Assembly (NCBI GenBank): GCA_015698045.1
Contig: BLAL01000075.1
Location: 558,001-622,000, forward strand
DNA: 64,000 bases
Reading direction: 5' to 3'
From: Rhizophagus clarus
Lineage: Eukaryota; Glomeromycota; Glomeromycetes; Glomerales; Glomeraceae
Shown: positions 60,758 to 64,000 of the stretch, one piece after another
How positions within the stretch are numbered: position 1 is the first letter of the stretch
Layout of the letters: each line of letters begins with the position of its first letter
Notes under the pieces: model-generated
What the model was told of the DNA's origin: nothing
What the model saw: the letters and a program-made list of their open reading frames with translations, nothing else
Database searches by the model: none
Made by a program: the position numbers and the translations under genes

Positions 60758-63700
60758 CGTTTTTTTTTTTTTTTTTTTTTTGTTATGAATTTTTATTATT
60801 CGTGAAAAGAAAAAAATCAGCAATTTATAATGTTATATAAAGTACCTTGAAGAATTTTCTGAATAATTTTCAGGACAATTTGACTTTTTGGAAGCGATTA
60901 TCAAATGAAAAATTTAAAGATGGTCAAATTATTTTATAAAATACAGCTTAAAAATAGGTGAGAATCGTCGTAATAAGCGAACTAATATGGGTTCCTTTTC
61001 CGCTTCTATTATCGGAGCAAATTCATGACTTAGTATGAAAAAAATAACAATCGCATGAAATTTCCATTAGTTTTATGGGTTGTTAATTAAATAATTAAAT
61101 GATAATATTTTATTTCTTAAAATGTAACTCCAAAACGAAAAAATATTAGGCAATCCGTAAATCTTGTGAAAATTGACGATTATTAATAAATCTTGTGGCG
61201 CAAAAAAATATACACGTGATCCTCTGTTTTTTTCTATTTATCAGTGGAGGGTAAGCATCATTTTTACTCATTTTACTATCAAACGATCATTATATCCCCC
61301 ATCCTTGGAACGCAGATCACTTTTGCCAAGATCTGCACAAGCATGACCTTGTGAGTCTGTCCTTTAAAACAAGCCATTTCGTCAAAATAATACTAATGCA
61401 CTGTAAGTAAAAAATTAACGTTAGTTTATTAAAAGAATAAAAAAATATTTATAGTAAATTATTTATAACAAAGTACGTTGTTCTCGTTTGTGAACAGAGA
61501 TTAAAGATGAGGTATATTATTTGTTGATAATCTACGAATTTAATTGTGTACACAAAAGATATCATACGATTAATTTATATAGCAAGGTACCAGAAGGTTT
61601 GACAACCTATTCTTGTCTAATCGTTGCTGAGAATTTGAAAATAATCAATCCAATGGCACGATACATTTGCGATTGTGAATTGCGTCCTTATCAAACATCA
61701 TAAATCAGAGAAATAGTAAACTCACATGTCAATATCCTTTCATGTATAAAATTGCTGTTCTCAAACAAATACCATGTAATTCGTAATGTTATATTTATCC
61801 TTGTGTGACAATATTTTAAAATATCTTTTACTTCTACTTTAATAGAATAATCAATTTTAAACATGCCGGTATTGCGTTCGAATTCTTTATCTGATCGATC
61901 CCGTATTTGACTAACAATCACTTTTTCGGTTATTAATTAAATTCTTTTAAATTATTTCTTTTTATTTCATTTATTCTTATTTTATTACACAATCACGTTG
62001 AATTGAATATTTATGTGACCTCGTAAGTAAACGTTTCTAATGAAAAAAATTAAAGTTTTGAAGTTCAAAATAGCTCAAGTCAGATACAGATATTGTTACA
62101 ACTTTTACAAGAAATAATATAACAATTATCTGCCAGTATAGGAATAAAGACAATCTATTTGTTATTCACGGTAAGCCTTCCTCTGACCTCTGATATAATT
62201 CTTCTCGCTAGATGTAATCTTAATCATTAAATAGAAAAGTGCATTGGAGAATTTTCAAGGCGCACATTTGTTAAATTGAAAAGTGGCAGGAAAAAGTCAA
62301 TATTGATAACGCACAACCGTAGACTCTCAGAATTCCGAAAATGGAGATTTCTACATTAAAATTTATAATGAGATGAACAAAGGCTTGAGGTACCTGAGCA
62401 AAGAATTTCAAAGAACAGTTTAGCAAAGTTGTAGAGTATCAAGAACAATACAGTTAATATCAGATATTATTTTCGAAAAAGTAGGAATAATGAGATTTTA
62501 ATAGGAACATTCAGAATAATATCGTACACAAAAAAAAGCGAGGGCTAATTGGAAAGGATAGAACAACACAATGATGCTCTTTAACGTGTAGAATTAGCAG
62601 TGGATCTCAACAAAAAATTTAATATTGCACAAGAATAATTATTTTTATCATGCTAAATATTTTACTTATTAATTTATAAAGTCGGGCTATTCATTATATA
62701 ATATAATTCATTTTTTTTTTTTCATATCACTTTATGTATTTGTTAATAAATTACAAATTATTAATTATAAGAATCAACTATTTTTCATCTACCGGATTCC
62801 ATGATGCAAATGCAAAATGAATCCACCGTAATCTTAACGGGATCATTCTCCTATGATTCAAGCAAATCGTCTCTCTACTAATATATTTTATTACTTACGA
62901 AAGAAAATAATATTTCAAATTTCTTCCATCATCCTTTGACTGACAATAAAATCACTAATGAAATAACATATCCAAATAAATATTCCCAAGAACAAGAAGA
63001 TACGTTAAATCTCAGAAAGGTGATTTTAATATTGAATTCACTGCAATTTTGACGTGCACAAAATCGTATAATTGTAACACTTAACCTACTTAATTAATTG
63101 AAGGAAAGATAAATACGTAGAAAAAGATTGTGAGAAATAAATTGTTAAATAAGGAAGAGGGAGGGGAGGGTTATTTCTTATGTTGTGCTGGTGGGCTTGG
63201 TCGCCACAGGAGAGATTGAATTCAATTGTAGTTTCCAAGTTGCTACGGAGAAGGGAAGTTGTTATTTGGTTTTTTCAAAAACAAAAAAGACTAAATATTT
63301 TACCTAAATTTTGACTTAACAGAGCAGTAGATGATAGATCCGTGATTTGCAGATGGATCTAATATACGAAACGTTTTAAGAAATTATATATAAAAGTAAA
63401 ATGTTAACGTATTAACTTTTTATCAGGAATGCTAACGTATGATTTTCCTTGCCAGTTTGTTTCTAAATTTTTCTAAGATTTACCTAGGCTTATCAATTCT
63501 ACATAATCCTCCTTAATAGGGGGTGAAAGTAGGGAGGCTGCTTTTACATAACCCAATTAAAAACCCGAGCCTGCAAAGCATGTTTCATGCACTACACCCA
63601 AACGGAGGACCTAGGCCTAAACAAGAAATCTAACTGTAACCCTCCTTATTTTTGAATAAAATCTGAGTCCAAAAAAGTAATAGGAGAAAAATAGTTTATT

Positions 63701-63776
63701 ACAATTGTACGATTTTGTACACAATTAAAAAAAACCCCTTTCTTATTATTTCTATTATTTGTATTTCAGTAATCAA
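60758..63776. other. 3-kb gene-poor region
   Basis: No intact gene. A short frame (61521-61703) lacks an ATG. Near 62545-62635 a fragment reads LERIEQHNDAL and RVELAVDLNKKFNIAQE, looking like a relic of a helical protein. A CACGTG lies near 61214. From 63140 to 63640 the GC content rises (for example ACCTAGGCTTATC, GGAGGACCTAGGCC), which may mark a different repeat. Confidence 0.4.
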
Positions 63777-64000
63777 TCATGTCATGTCATATAATGTGTA
63801 ACCTTCCATCTGGTGATCGTCAAAACCGGCAAATTTTTCATGACAGAACATTACTAAGTCAACTCTCCTATGTAAGGTAGGAGCTTCTTGGATCTTCAAG
63901 TTTGTCTGGGATTGTCTGTTGGATTTTTTTTGAATTTCCATAAGCCTTTTCTTGTGCTGGTCGAGCACAAAGCTTTGTTTAATATAATTATTTTATTTAT
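63777..64000 (-). CDS. partial hypothetical frame at right edge
   Basis: A minus-strand frame is open from the window edge to a stop at 63777 and reads DQHKKRLMEIQKKSNRQSQT, then APTLHRRVDLVMFCHEKFAG. No ATG is inside the window (the first candidate is GTG), so it is a 3' part of something or chance. Basic, Gln-rich, no recognised domain. Confidence 0.25.

Noticed and set aside
61731-61742. ATATCCTTTC resembling an AT-AC U12 donor
   Set aside because: No coding sequence upstream and no TTCCTTAAC-like branch site nearby.

Overview
The window looks like nuclear DNA of an arbuscular mycorrhizal fungus close to Rhizophagus (Glomeromycotina). It is very AT-rich, its genes are split by short GT-AG introns, it has long gene-poor stretches full of homopolymers and decayed coding relics, and it carries lineage-typical families (polyglutamine BTB proteins, an F-box/LRR protein, a decayed kinase of the type whose catalytic domain starts WIPYEKFRNIE). 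Splice models below were built by eye from splice-site consensus, frame continuity and family conservation; no search was run.

Layout. 1-4930: gene-poor, with two adjacent 11-bp satellites (about 887-1160), a possible intron-riddled relic and a direct duplication. 4933-6197 (-): complete 4-exon uracil-DNA glycosylase. 6809-14300: a duplicated block with a 4-exon membrane protein (copy A), a BTB protein, a ~100-bp relic of the membrane gene (copy B), a second BTB protein, and an inverted intact membrane gene (copy C). Both BTB proteins carry, before the BTB domain, a region matching the PAW (C-terminal, mannose-binding) domain of peptide:N-glycanase. 14301-18762: no gene seen. 18763-20418: F-box/LRR protein. 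21013-22524: AKTIP/FTS-like UEV protein whose frame closes only if an AT-AC U12-type intron is removed. 23519-24963: VAP/Scs2 ER-contact protein. 25000-29300: gene-poor, with a kinase pseudogene.

29314-44440: a 14-exon gene of 4702 codons for an RNF213/mysterin-like giant AAA+ protein (CBM20 domain, two Walker A/B modules, RZ finger, no recognisable RING). 44441-50400: decayed coding fragments. 50405-51573 (-): pirin, whose frame closes only through a one-nucleotide microexon. 52499-55752: 15-exon WDR91 homologue with a GT-AG U12-type intron. 56707-57165: secreted KNH-like protein lacking a visible ATG. 57894-60757 (-): two paralogous secreted 8-cysteine mini-proteins flanking a small unknown ORF and a 379-bp inverted-repeat element with telomere-like interior. 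The rest to 64000 is gene-poor.

Themes. Several genes act in ubiquitin signalling (two BTB adaptors, F-box protein, UEV protein, RNF213-like protein) or endomembrane traffic (VAP, AKTIP, WDR91). This is probably loose co-occurrence and not an operon-like system, because eukaryotic neighbours are seldom co-functional. The strongest candidates for something undescribed are the PAW-BTB fusion, the two minor-spliceosome introns, the candidate 1-nt exon and the 8-cysteine secreted pair.
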